A stretch of 64,000 nt of DNA from Thalassospira indica (GTDB lineage: Bacteria > Pseudomonadota > Alphaproteobacteria > Rhodospirillales > Thalassospiraceae). Location of the stretch: NCBI RefSeq assembly GCF_003403095.1, contig NZ_CP031555.1:434001-498000 (forward strand). The letters run 5' to 3'. A model generated the notes under the pieces. That model saw only the letters and a list, made by a program, of their open reading frames with translations, was not told where the DNA came from and did not search any database. Positions 25,345 through 33,688 of this stretch are shown here, one piece after another. A program made the position numbers and the translations under genes. How positions within the stretch are numbered: the stretch's first letter is position 1; each line of letters opens with the position of its first letter.

Positions 25345-25374
25345 CAAAAAAGAACCCGCCACAAAGGGCGGGTT
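25345..25374 (-). terminator. Terminator of the fatty-acid degradation operon
   Basis: On the minus strand AACCCGCC and GGCGGGTT form a perfect 8-bp stem with a short loop, followed by CTTTTTT. It lies about 100 bases beyond the last gene (SDR) of the merR-led operon and faces the opgGH terminator. Confidence 0.8.
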
Positions 25375-25480
25375 GAGTTCAGCGGGCGAGAGAGCCCGAT
25401 TTCCAGTGCAGATCATCTACAGCCGTAAAATCAGGCTCCTACGAGACGCCGAAGCACACACTTCCCCGGCGCCATGACGG

Positions 25481-26374
25481 TCAGGCTGCTTTGTGAAAGC
25501 GGCCCAGTTTTGTAAGCAATTTTGCAACCTCCGGATCGTTCTTACCGTTGCGATCAAGTTCCAGGAAGAAGTCCGGATAGGGCGCTTTACCCGGTGTCAG
25601 GTTGTACTGTTCGAAATCGGTCACGCCGATGGCCTCAAGCACACTTTCATCGGTAAAGAAACCACCCGTAACCTCGCGCGCAGGGGCGGTCAGGATCGCA
25701 TGCGCCGCATCGGCAATGATTTGCGGTGTGCGGGCACGGCCCTGTTCAAGGCCGGGGATCATGTTCAGCGCTGCGGTTTCAATCACCGTGACCGGCCAAA
25801 GCGAATTCACAGCCACGCCTTCATCGGCAAATTCGGCAGACAGGCCAAGGGTGATCAGGCTCATGCCGTATTTCGAAATCGTATAGCCCGTGTGATTGGC
25901 AAACCACTGTGGCGACAGGTTGGGCGGTGGCGACAGTGTCAGGATATGCGGATTGTCCGATTTCAGAAGATGGGGCAGGCAGGCCTGCGCACAGGCAAAG
26001 CTTGCGCGGGTATTGACCTGATGCATCAGATCAAACCGTTTCATCGGGGTTTGCAGGGTCGGGGTCAGATTGATCGCGCTGGCATTGTTGATCAGAATAT
26101 CAATCCCGCCGAACGTCTCGGCGGTTTTGGCTACCGCCGCGGCAATCTGGTCTTCATCGCGAATGTCGGTCTTAAGGGCCAGTGCCTTTCCGCCGGCTTC
26201 CTCGACCTCGGCCGCGGCACTGTGGATGGTCCCGGGCAGTTTGGGGTGGGGTTCATCGGTTTTGGCGATGATCGCGACATTGGCGCCATCGCGCGCTGCA
26301 CGCAGGGCAATTTCCTTGCCGATGCCGCGCGATGCGCCGGTGATGAACAGTGTTTTGCCTTTAAGACTCGTCAT
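25481..26374 (-). CDS. SDR family oxidoreductase (HSDL2-like)
   Basis: A 297-residue short-chain dehydrogenase. It has an N-terminal NAD(P)-binding motif TGASRGIG (residues 14-21), NNAS in the middle and the catalytic YTISKYG (Tyr and Lys). The C-terminal part FFTDESVLEAIGVTDFEQYN is typical of the group around human HSDL2 and bacterial relatives of unknown substrate that accompany beta-oxidation genes. ATG 26374 is chosen, since the family domain starts there and AGGGAAG precedes it; an open frame upstream to 26464 overlaps the hydratase gene. It is the last gene of the operon, 22 bases behind the enoyl-CoA hydratase. Confidence 0.88.
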   Translation of the reverse strand: MTSLKGKTLFITGASRGIGKEIALRAARDGANVAIIAKTDEPHPKLPGTIHSAAAEVEEAGGKALALKTDIRDEDQIAAAVAKTAETFGGIDILINNASAINLTPTLQTPMKRFDLMHQVNTRASFACAQACLPHLLKSDNPHILTLSPPPNLSPQWFANHTGYTISKYGMSLITLGLSAEFADEGVAVNSLWPVTVIETAALNMIPGLEQGRARTPQIIADAAHAILTAPAREVTGGFFTDESVLEAIGVTDFEQYNLTPGKAPYPDFFLELDRNGKNDPEVAKLLTKLGRFHKAA

Positions 26375-26396
26375 CAAATTCTTCCCTGAATTCTTC

Positions 26397-27203
26397 TTAT
26401 GATTTGCCAAAACGAGGCGTTCGTTTTTCGACGAAAGCAGTGACGGCTTCGCGGAAATCGGCACTTACGGCGCAATCAGCAAATGATTTGGCCTCGGCCT
26501 TCAGCTGTGTTTGCAGATCGGTCTCGGGGGCGGCATTTAGCAACGCCTTGGTGCGCGCGATCGCATCACGCGGTCCGGTGGACAAACGGGTGGCGTATTT
26601 CGCGGTGGTTGATGCCAGCAGGTCGGCCGGGACGACCTTGTTGATCAGGCCGCAATCATGGGCTTCATCGGCCCCGAACCGATCGCCAAGCAACGCGATT
26701 TCCTTTGCCTTTTTCATGCCGACCAACCGGGTCAGCGAATGGGTTGCACCGCCATCGGGCGAGGTGCCGATATGGATATAGGCCAGGGTGAAAACGGTTT
26801 CCTCAGCCGCGATTGCAAGGTCGCAGGCATTCATCAGGCTGACACCAAATCCGGCAACCGCGCCTTCAAGCTTGGCGATCACCGGGCGGGGCAGGGCATT
26901 GATGCGCAAAACAATTTCGTGAACACGATTAATCAATGCTTCGATTGAGGAGCGGGCGTCTTCGACCGGGCTTTTTGATACCTGATGGAAAAACTTCACA
27001 TCGCCACCGGCCATGAAAGTGCCGCCCGATCCTTCGATGATGACAGCTCCGATATCGGGAAGGTTGGCTTCGATCTTGTCCATGGCAGCTGCCAAGCCAC
27101 TGACCATCGCCTGATCAAGGGCATTCATGCGATCCGGGCGGTTCAGCGTAATCGTTGCGACCGCATCAGTGATGTTGAGCAATACGGCGTCATCGGATGC
27201 CAT
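26397..27203 (-). CDS. Enoyl-CoA hydratase/isomerase family protein
   Basis: A 268-residue crotonase-fold enzyme. The CoA-binding/oxyanion segments are seen as GGTFMAGGDVKFF (about residues 59-71) and AGFGVSLMNACDLAIA (about 114-129). The position of the second catalytic acid lies in HIGTSPDGGATHSL. It hydrates or isomerises 2-enoyl-CoA in fatty-acid degradation. AGGAGG precedes the ATG. It lies in the same minus-strand operon as the thiolase, the multifunctional protein and the acyl-CoA dehydrogenase. Because the multifunctional protein already has a hydratase domain, this one may serve a different chain length or be an isomerase. Confidence 0.9.
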   Translation of the reverse strand: MASDDAVLLNITDAVATITLNRPDRMNALDQAMVSGLAAAMDKIEANLPDIGAVIIEGSGGTFMAGGDVKFFHQVSKSPVEDARSSIEALINRVHEIVLRINALPRPVIAKLEGAVAGFGVSLMNACDLAIAAEETVFTLAYIHIGTSPDGGATHSLTRLVGMKKAKEIALLGDRFGADEAHDCGLINKVVPADLLASTTAKYATRLSTGPRDAIARTKALLNAAPETDLQTQLKAEAKSFADCAVSADFREAVTAFVEKRTPRFGKS

Positions 27204-27269
27204 GATGTTTCCTCCTGCGCGGTGTTTTTCCGCAATTCTCCCGGTTTTCCGGTTGTTCGTGTGTGTGTG

Positions 27270-27800
27270 TTAAATCGCCAGTCGCGCTTCGATTGCGGTT
27301 TCCATATCGGGCCACCCAGAAAGCCAGTCGGGCATTGAAGGGGACGTCTCATCTGCGCCGACCATCCGACAGACTTCCTCAGGCGCGACAATGCCATCCG
27401 GGCCAACGAAAACCGCTTTTACGACGCCAAGGGCCAGCGTCTTGCCTTTGGCCACAAAGCGTTGCTCAAGATAGAAGCCCTTTTCATCCCAATACAAAGC
27501 CTGCGTTTCGAGTGCGAATTTCTGAAACGGTTTGATCGCGCGTTTGAACCGCATGGTCGATCCGGACACCACCGGCTGCCATTTGCGTTTCAGCATCTGC
27601 TTGGCAATACCATTGCGCATGATCAGTTCGGTTCGGCCCAGATCCATCAGCGCGAAATAGCGTGAATTGGTCATGTGCACATTGATATCAATATCCAGCG
27701 GCCATGCCCGGAAATGCAGGGTCGATGGATCAAGCGGGTGCAGGCGGGGCCGCAACAAGGACAGGATCATCACACGGATCAGTCGGAAAATCAGGTTCAC
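27270..27800 (-). CDS. Acyl-CoA thioesterase, THEM6/4HBT-like hotdog protein
   Basis: A 176-residue hotdog-fold protein. The signature FRAWPLDIDINVHMTNSRYFALMDLGRTELIMRNGI places the family's DINVHMNN motif at residues 36-45, as in THEM6 and FcoT-like thioesterases. It starts with GTG at 27800 after CGGAG, and residues 1-16 are hydrophobic, so it may be membrane-associated. In this operon it could hydrolyse acyl-CoA intermediates that accumulate during beta-oxidation and so free CoA. Substrate range is not predictable. Confidence 0.82.
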   Translation of the reverse strand: MNLIFRLIRVMILSLLRPRLHPLDPSTLHFRAWPLDIDINVHMTNSRYFALMDLGRTELIMRNGIAKQMLKRKWQPVVSGSTMRFKRAIKPFQKFALETQALYWDEKGFYLEQRFVAKGKTLALGVVKAVFVGPDGIVAPEEVCRMVGADETSPSMPDWLSGWPDMETAIEARLAI

Positions 27801-27855
27801 GACAAGGCTCCGTATCCGGGTGACAGGTCTTTATGCGTGCGGCCCACAGCCATGA

Positions 27856-29640
27856 TCAGAACAGCTCCTCGTCAAGCGCCATCATGGTCGAAGACCCCGA
27901 CATGATTTGGCTGAACAGGGCACCTGATTGCGGAAGAACACGTTCCATATAGAACTTGGCCGTGATCAGTTTGCCCTTATAGAAACCGTCTTCGTCATCA
28001 CCCTGTTTGGCGAGTGCAATTTCCGCCATCCGGGCCCACATGAAGCCGACAGCAACCAGACCGAACAGACGCAGGAATTCGGTGGCGGCAGCACCGGCTT
28101 CATCGGGGTTTTTCATGCCCCGCTGGGCAAGTTCCCCGGTGGCCTGTTGCAGGCGCATGAAGGCTTTTGCCAGCGGCTGAACAAACTCACCAAGCTCGCC
28201 GTTTGAAACGTTGGCTTCGATATATTCCTGCACCGGATGGAAGAAACGACGCAGGTAACGACCGGCTTTGCTCGGCATTTTTCGCCCGACAAGGTCAAGC
28301 GCCTGAATGCCGTTGGTGCCTTCGTAAATCTGGGCAATACGGGCGTCACGAACATACTGCTCCATGCCCCATTCACGGATATAGCCGTGCCCGCCAAAGA
28401 CCTGAACACCAAGGTTGGTGTTATCAAAGCCCCAGTCGGTGAACAGAGCCTTGACGATCGGGGTCATCAGTTGAACGAACTCGTCGGCTTCTTCGCGTTT
28501 GACCGGATCTTCGTGGTGTTTGGCGGTATCAAGTGCGCGTGCCACCCACATGCCCATCGCCCGGCAGCCTTCATTGGTTGCCTTTGCCGTAAGCAGCATG
28601 CGCCGCACATCGGGATGTACGATGATGGAGTCCGCTGGCTGGTTGGGGGATTTGGCCCCGGTCAGGGCGCGGCCCTGCAGGCGATCCTTGGCATAGGCAC
28701 GTGCGCCCTGATAGGCCGCTTCGCCAAGGCCAAGACCCTGAATACCAACCGAAAGGCGTTCCTGGTTCATCATGGTGAACATGGCGGGCATGCCCTGATG
28801 GGGCTCACCGACCAGATAGCCGACCGCGCCATCAAAGTTCATGACACAGGTCGAAGATGCCTTGATGCCCATCTTGTGCTCGATTGAACCGCATTTGACC
28901 GCGTTACGATCGCCAAGTGATCCGTCATCGCCCACCATGAATTTAGGAACGAGGAACAGCGAGATGCCCTTGGTTCCCGCCGGTGCATCAGGCAGTTTGG
29001 CGAGAACCAGATGGATGATGTTTTCCGTCAGGTCATGTTCGCCGGCGGAAATGAAAATCTTGGTGCCGGAAATTGAATAGGACCCGTCGCCAAGCGGCTC
29101 TGCCTTGGTTTTAATGATGCCAAGATCCGTACCGCAATGCGGTTCTGTCAGGCACATGGTTCCTGACCAGGTGCCATCGACCATCTTGGGCAGGAACTTG
29201 TCTTTGAGTTCATCTGATGCGTGGCTGTGTAGCGCCGCATAGGCGCCAAACGACAGACCCGGATACATGCCAAAAGACAAGTTGGTCGAACAAATCATTT
29301 CCTCGACCAGGGCATTGATGGATTTCGGGGCGCCCTGACCACCATACTTGGGATCGCAGGCAATGCCCGTCCAGCCACCTTCGGCAAAGGTTTGATAGGC
29401 TTCCTTGAAACCTTTCGGTGTCGTAACGACCCCGTCATCCCAGGTGCAGCCTTCCTCGTCGCCTGATCGGTTGATCGGGAACAGGACTTCTTCACAAACC
29501 TTGGCGGCTTCTTCAAGAACCGCGTCAACGACATCTGGGGTGAAATCCTCGCAACCGGGCATCTGATTGATATCGTTGAAATCAAACAGCTCGGTCAGGA
29601 CGAAGCGCATATCGCGCAGGGGTGCTTTATATTGAGCCAT
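27856..29640 (-). CDS. Acyl-CoA dehydrogenase, long (C-terminal extended) type
   Basis: A 594-residue FAD enzyme of the extended acyl-CoA dehydrogenase type (about 590-600 residues, as in bacterial FadE-like/DmdC-like proteins). Visible are MCLTEPHCGTDLG (flavin/substrate segment), KIFISAGEHDLTENIIHLVLAK, IQGLGLGEAAYQGARAYAKDRLQGR and QVFGGHGYIREWGMEQYVRDARIAQIYEGTNGIQALDLVGRK, the family's C-terminal signature with the catalytic region. It makes trans-2-enoyl-CoA in the first step of beta-oxidation. AGGAGG precedes the ATG. It is 22 bases behind the multifunctional protein gene. Confidence 0.93.
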   Translation of the reverse strand: MAQYKAPLRDMRFVLTELFDFNDINQMPGCEDFTPDVVDAVLEEAAKVCEEVLFPINRSGDEEGCTWDDGVVTTPKGFKEAYQTFAEGGWTGIACDPKYGGQGAPKSINALVEEMICSTNLSFGMYPGLSFGAYAALHSHASDELKDKFLPKMVDGTWSGTMCLTEPHCGTDLGIIKTKAEPLGDGSYSISGTKIFISAGEHDLTENIIHLVLAKLPDAPAGTKGISLFLVPKFMVGDDGSLGDRNAVKCGSIEHKMGIKASSTCVMNFDGAVGYLVGEPHQGMPAMFTMMNQERLSVGIQGLGLGEAAYQGARAYAKDRLQGRALTGAKSPNQPADSIIVHPDVRRMLLTAKATNEGCRAMGMWVARALDTAKHHEDPVKREEADEFVQLMTPIVKALFTDWGFDNTNLGVQVFGGHGYIREWGMEQYVRDARIAQIYEGTNGIQALDLVGRKMPSKAGRYLRRFFHPVQEYIEANVSNGELGEFVQPLAKAFMRLQQATGELAQRGMKNPDEAGAAATEFLRLFGLVAVGFMWARMAEIALAKQGDDEDGFYKGKLITAKFYMERVLPQSGALFSQIMSGSSTMMALDEELF

Positions 29641-29662
29641 TTTCTGTTTCCTCCTGGACCGG

Positions 29663-31999
29663 TTAATTGCGCAACGGCTTGCCGGTCAGCAACATGTGCT
29701 CAACCCGGGCCATGGTGCCTTCATTGCGGACCAGTCGCATGAAGCCTTCGCGTTCGAGTTCAAGCATCTCGTCTTCGGACAGTTCCTCGGTCACGTCGGT
29801 ATCGCCGCCGGCCAGAACCTTTGCCAGTTCACCGGCAACAACGCGGTCATAATCGGTGGCCTTGCCAAGGCGGTGGAACCCATCGACGGCCATTTCAAAT
29901 GCAACCCGCGCACTTTCACCTGGCAGGCGATAGGTGAATTCTTCGGGCGCTTCGTAACCTTCGACCATCGAAAGCGCGCGTTCCTTGGCATCGGCCAGCA
30001 AACGATTGCGGTTCATGGTGATGCCGTCGCCTTCGCGGAAGAACAGGTTTTCCTTGGCTTCCATGGCCGATTTGGCAACGGTTGCGACCGAGATGATCTC
30101 AAACGCCTTGGCACTTGCGGCCATTGGGCCTTTGACGAATTTCGGATTTTCCGCCCAGCGACGGATCATTTCCTTGCACCCGCCCCAAGCCGGGATCAGA
30201 CCAACACCGGGTTCAACCAGTCCGATATAGGTTTCGCCGTGCGCCTGAACCGCATCACAATGCAGAAGGACCTCACAACCACCGCCAAGGGCAAGACCGC
30301 TTGGCGCACCGACCACCGGGAAGGGTGAATATTTCAGCGCCTTGTAGGTTTCCTGACCGGTCTCAACCAGATTTTCGATTTCCGGCCATGCTGCGATATT
30401 GGCGGCAAACAGCGCCAGTCCAAGGTTCGCCCCGGCGGAGAAATTGCTGCCTTCGTTATAGATCACCATCGCCTTGAACTGCTTTTTGACAGTCCGGATC
30501 GATGTCTTGATCGCGCCCAGAACATCTGCATCAAGGGCATTCATCTTGGTATGGAATTCAAGGCAGGCAACGCCATCGCCGATATCCCAAAGCGATGCGG
30601 CACGGTTGCCAGCGACGCGTTCGGATTTGCGTTTGATGTCTTCAAGCAGGATGACCCCATCGGGGCGGGTGACTTTGGCGTAGTCGCCATCAAAGCCGAG
30701 ATAATAAAGGTCGCCATCTTCGACTTTGTAGAACGACTTGCCAGCTGCCTTTTTCAGCAAGGCGGGGACTTCAACACCGTCCTCTTCCAGTATCGAAATC
30801 AGCGCATCAACGCCAATGGCATCAATCAGCTCAAACGGGCCTGTTTTCCAAGCATAGCCAAGTTTCATCGCGTCATCGACATCGACAATGGAATTTGCCG
30901 CGGTCTCGGCAATGAAGGCCGCGTAGGCAAGGGTTTTGCCCATAACAGCGCGGCCATATTGGCCGCCCTTGTCAGATGCTTCCATCATCTTGCGCGGATC
31001 TTTGCCTGCGGCCCGGACACTGCCCAGCCGCGCCTTTTCGGATTTGGCAAATTCACCGGTTTGCAGATCAACCGATTCCTTGACCTTCTCGCCACCTTCG
31101 CGGTTCAGGCGGTAAAAACCACCCTTGCCCTTGCGACCGGTATAGCCATCGGCAATCAGTTTGCTGACAAGTTCGCTTTCGCGGTAGATGGCGTGGAACG
31201 GATCGGATTTGTCCAGAAGACCGGCCATGCTTGATTGCACGTGAGGCATCAGATCAAGACCAACTAGATCCATCAGGCCGAATACCCCGGTTTTGGGAAT
31301 GCCGAACGGACGGCCAATGACACTGTCGGCTTCTTCGACGGTCAGTTTGCGGTCCATGGCCTCGACCATGGCGGCCTGAATCCAGTAGACACCCAGACGG
31401 TTGGCGATAAAGCCTGGTTCGTCATGACAGGTGACACAGGTCTTGCCCAGTTTGCGATCAGCAAAATCGGCAACCGCATCAATCACACAATCGCGGGTGA
31501 CACCCGATCCAACCAGTTCCAGCAGGCGCATATAGCGCGGCGGGTTGAAGAAGTGGGTAATGATGAAGTCCTGTGCGAAGCTCTCGTCCATCCCGTCAAT
31601 CAGGGTTGCGAGCGGAATGGTCGATGTGTTTGACGACACCACCGACCCCTTGGCACGGACCGCATCAATCTTGCGATACAGATCCTGCTTGATATCAAGG
31701 CGTTCAATGACGGCCTCGATCACCCAGTCACATTTGGCGATTTTATCAAGGTCATCCTCGATATTGCCACAGGTGATCAGCTTGGCGACCCGTTTGGACA
31801 TGAACGGGGCCGGATCGGTTTTCAGCATTTTGGCAACCGCGCCCTCGGCAACCGCATTTCGGTTTTTGGCCCCTTCGGGCACGATATCAAGCAGCAGGAC
31901 AGATGTCCCTGAGTTGGCGATATGGGCAGCGATCCCCGCCCCCATAACACCGGCGCCAATGACGGCGACCTGTTTAATGTCTTTGGCTACCTTGGGCAT
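29663..31999 (-). CDS. 3-hydroxyacyl-CoA dehydrogenase / enoyl-CoA hydratase (FadN-type order)
   Basis: A 778-residue multifunctional beta-oxidation enzyme. The NAD-binding domain is first (VAVIGAGVMGAGIAAHIANSG, residues 10-30; ITHFFNPPRYMRLLELV around 140), then the hydroxyacyl-CoA dehydrogenase C-terminal domains, then a crotonase domain from about residue 480 (NFSAGANLGLALFA; LGGGCEVLLHCDAVQAHGETYIGLVEPGVGLIPAWGG). This order is that of Bacillus FadN and is reversed compared with Escherichia coli FadB. ATG 31999 is preceded by GGAGG, and in the unshifted thiolase frame the two genes would overlap as TAATG, indicating translational coupling. Confidence 0.93.
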   Translation of the reverse strand: MPKVAKDIKQVAVIGAGVMGAGIAAHIANSGTSVLLLDIVPEGAKNRNAVAEGAVAKMLKTDPAPFMSKRVAKLITCGNIEDDLDKIAKCDWVIEAVIERLDIKQDLYRKIDAVRAKGSVVSSNTSTIPLATLIDGMDESFAQDFIITHFFNPPRYMRLLELVGSGVTRDCVIDAVADFADRKLGKTCVTCHDEPGFIANRLGVYWIQAAMVEAMDRKLTVEEADSVIGRPFGIPKTGVFGLMDLVGLDLMPHVQSSMAGLLDKSDPFHAIYRESELVSKLIADGYTGRKGKGGFYRLNREGGEKVKESVDLQTGEFAKSEKARLGSVRAAGKDPRKMMEASDKGGQYGRAVMGKTLAYAAFIAETAANSIVDVDDAMKLGYAWKTGPFELIDAIGVDALISILEEDGVEVPALLKKAAGKSFYKVEDGDLYYLGFDGDYAKVTRPDGVILLEDIKRKSERVAGNRAASLWDIGDGVACLEFHTKMNALDADVLGAIKTSIRTVKKQFKAMVIYNEGSNFSAGANLGLALFAANIAAWPEIENLVETGQETYKALKYSPFPVVGAPSGLALGGGCEVLLHCDAVQAHGETYIGLVEPGVGLIPAWGGCKEMIRRWAENPKFVKGPMAASAKAFEIISVATVAKSAMEAKENLFFREGDGITMNRNRLLADAKERALSMVEGYEAPEEFTYRLPGESARVAFEMAVDGFHRLGKATDYDRVVAGELAKVLAGGDTDVTEELSEDEMLELEREGFMRLVRNEGTMARVEHMLLTGKPLRN

Positions 32000-33134
32000 T
32001 ACATCGCCTCCAGAATGGTCGCGATCCCCTGACCCCGCCAATGCATTGCGAGGCCAAAGCATATTTACCGCCATCACGTTTGAGGATTGCAGCCGCCTTG
32101 CCTACGATACGGGCCCCGGTCGCACCCAGCGGGTGACCAATCGCCAGTGCACCGCCATCAATATTGACCTTGGCACCATCCAGACCCAGATCGGAAATGC
32201 TTGCCATGGCCTGGGACGAGAAGGCCTCGTTAAGCTCGGTGACATCAATATCGGCCGAGGTCAGACCGGCTCGCGATAGCGCTTTTTTCGATGCACCAAT
32301 CGGGCCAATCCCCATGATTTCCGGCAAGCAGCCATCAACTGCAACCGACTTGATACGTGCAATCGGTGTCAGGCCGTTTTTGGCGGCATAGTCTTCGGAG
32401 CACACCAGAACAGCCGACGCACCATCGGTCAGCGGGGAAGAGGTGCCAGCAGTAACAACACCGTCTGCCTTGAAGGCAGGTTTGAGGTCAGCCAAGCCTT
32501 CGGCGGTTGTTTCTGCGCGGATGCAGCCATCTTCGGAAACAACACCATCCTTGGTCTGGATCGGGATGATTTCATCCGTGAATTTGCCAACAGCCTGTGC
32601 TGCGGCGGCACGTTTGTGACTTTCAACTGCAAAAGCTTCCTGATCGGCACGGGTCAGGCTGTATTTGGCAGCAACATTTTCGGCCGTATCGCCCATGCCC
32701 ATATAGGCTTCGGGCATGACTTTATAAAGCTCCGGGTTGGGCAGGGGGTTAAAGCCCATCATCGGAATCCGGGTCATGCTTTCGACACCGGCACAGATAA
32801 AGACATCACCGGCACCGATCGCGATTGCACCAGCGGCCTGATGGATCGACTGCATGGACGATCCGCAGAAACGGTTGACCGTCACGCCACCAACGGAACG
32901 TGGCAGACCGGCGATAAAGGTGATCAGGCGGGCAACGTTCAAGCCTTGTTCGCCTTCAGGGAAGGCACAACCAAGGATCAGGTCCTCGATCGCGTTGGGA
33001 TCAATGCCGGTCTTTTCGACCAGACCTTTGACGACCTGTGCCGCAAGGTCGTCAGCGCGGACCTTTGCAAGGGCCCCTTTGCGGGCCGGGGTAAAGGGCG
33101 ACCGGACATATCCGGCAATTACGGCGTTGGTCAT
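31974..33134 (-). pseudogene. Acetyl-CoA acyltransferase (thiolase) with C-terminal frameshift
   Basis: A thiolase reading frame of 386 codons. The nucleophile Cys is in NRFCGSSMQSIHQ (about residue 90), the histidine in IGHPLGATG (about 345) and the second catalytic Cys in SQCIGG (about 375). Directly after that the expected GGGQGIATILEAM is replaced by VRGSRPFWRRCNAQ. Adding one base to the run of four C at 32033-32036 restores GGGQGIATILEAM and a stop at 31999-32001, overlapping the next start codon. The protein cleaves 3-ketoacyl-CoA in beta-oxidation. Either a real one-base deletion or a homopolymer sequencing error explains it. AGGAAGG precedes the ATG. Confidence 0.85.
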
Positions 33135-33179
33135 GGCTATGTCTTCCTTCCTGAGCTGTCCTCTGATCCGGGAAACTTG

Positions 33180-33584
33180 TTACGATACCGGATCGAGTCC
33201 CTTTTCTTTAAGTGCATCAACCGATTGCTGTTCGATATCACGCAGTTCATCCAAAGTGACGTCCAGTGCCTGACGCTGTTCTTCCAGATCAGTAATCCGT
33301 TCCCGAACGCGTTCCAGAAGCATTTTGATTTGCTCTGCCTGGGTTGGGTCTGCGCCGTAAAGATCAAGGTAGTCCGCGATCTCTCTTAAGCTGAAGCCCA
33401 GTCGCTTGCCCCGCAAAATGAGGAGCAGTTTGGCGCGATCCTGTCGGGTATATACCCGGGTGGTGCCGGCACGCTGCGGGTTCAAAAGCCCCTTTTGCTC
33501 GTAAAACCGGATGGTGCGCGGCGTGATGCCAAGATCGTCGGCCAGTTCGGGAACGGTATAAAACCGTTCGTCAATTTTTGTCAT
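33180..33584 (-). CDS. MerR family regulator of the fatty-acid degradation regulon
   Basis: A 134-residue MerR-type regulator. The winged helix-turn-helix (YTVPELADDLGITPRTIRFYEQKGLLNPQRAGTTRVYTRQD) covers residues 9-50, followed by a long coiled-coil dimerisation helix (about 80-125). There are no metal-binding cysteines, so it senses an organic ligand or a CoA ester. It heads the operon that continues with thiolase, 45 bases away. The context matches the LiuR-like MerR regulators known to control branched-chain amino-acid and fatty-acid degradation in Proteobacteria. A palindromic 17-bp site lies 46-62 bases upstream of its start and again before two other transcription units. Confidence 0.9.
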   Translation of the reverse strand: MTKIDERFYTVPELADDLGITPRTIRFYEQKGLLNPQRAGTTRVYTRQDRAKLLLILRGKRLGFSLREIADYLDLYGADPTQAEQIKMLLERVRERITDLEEQRQALDVTLDELRDIEQQSVDALKEKGLDPVS

Positions 33585-33629
33585 TGTTCGCCCCTTATGG
33601 TATCTATTTTTCAGTATACGTCAATTAGT

Positions 33630-33646
33630 TTACGTTAACGTCACTT
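33630..33646. promoter_or_regulatory. Candidate MerR operator, copy 1 (merR operon)
   Basis: TTACGTTAACGTCACTT contains the perfect palindrome ACGTTAACGT (33632-33641). Read on the minus strand it is AAGTGACGTTAACGTAA, identical over 17 bases to sites before the acyl-CoA ligase gene and the scp2 operon. It lies 46 bases upstream of merR. A diverged copy, TGACGTCAACG, follows at 33670-33680. Confidence 0.75.
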
Positions 33647-33688
33647 AAGTTTTTTCAGTGTGTGTATCGTGACGTCAACGCATTGTGA

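Noticed and set aside
25227..25480. Possible tRNA or small RNA between the opgGH and SDR operons
   Set aside because: The stem-loops there are explained by two facing terminators; no cloverleaf or T-loop sequence is present.
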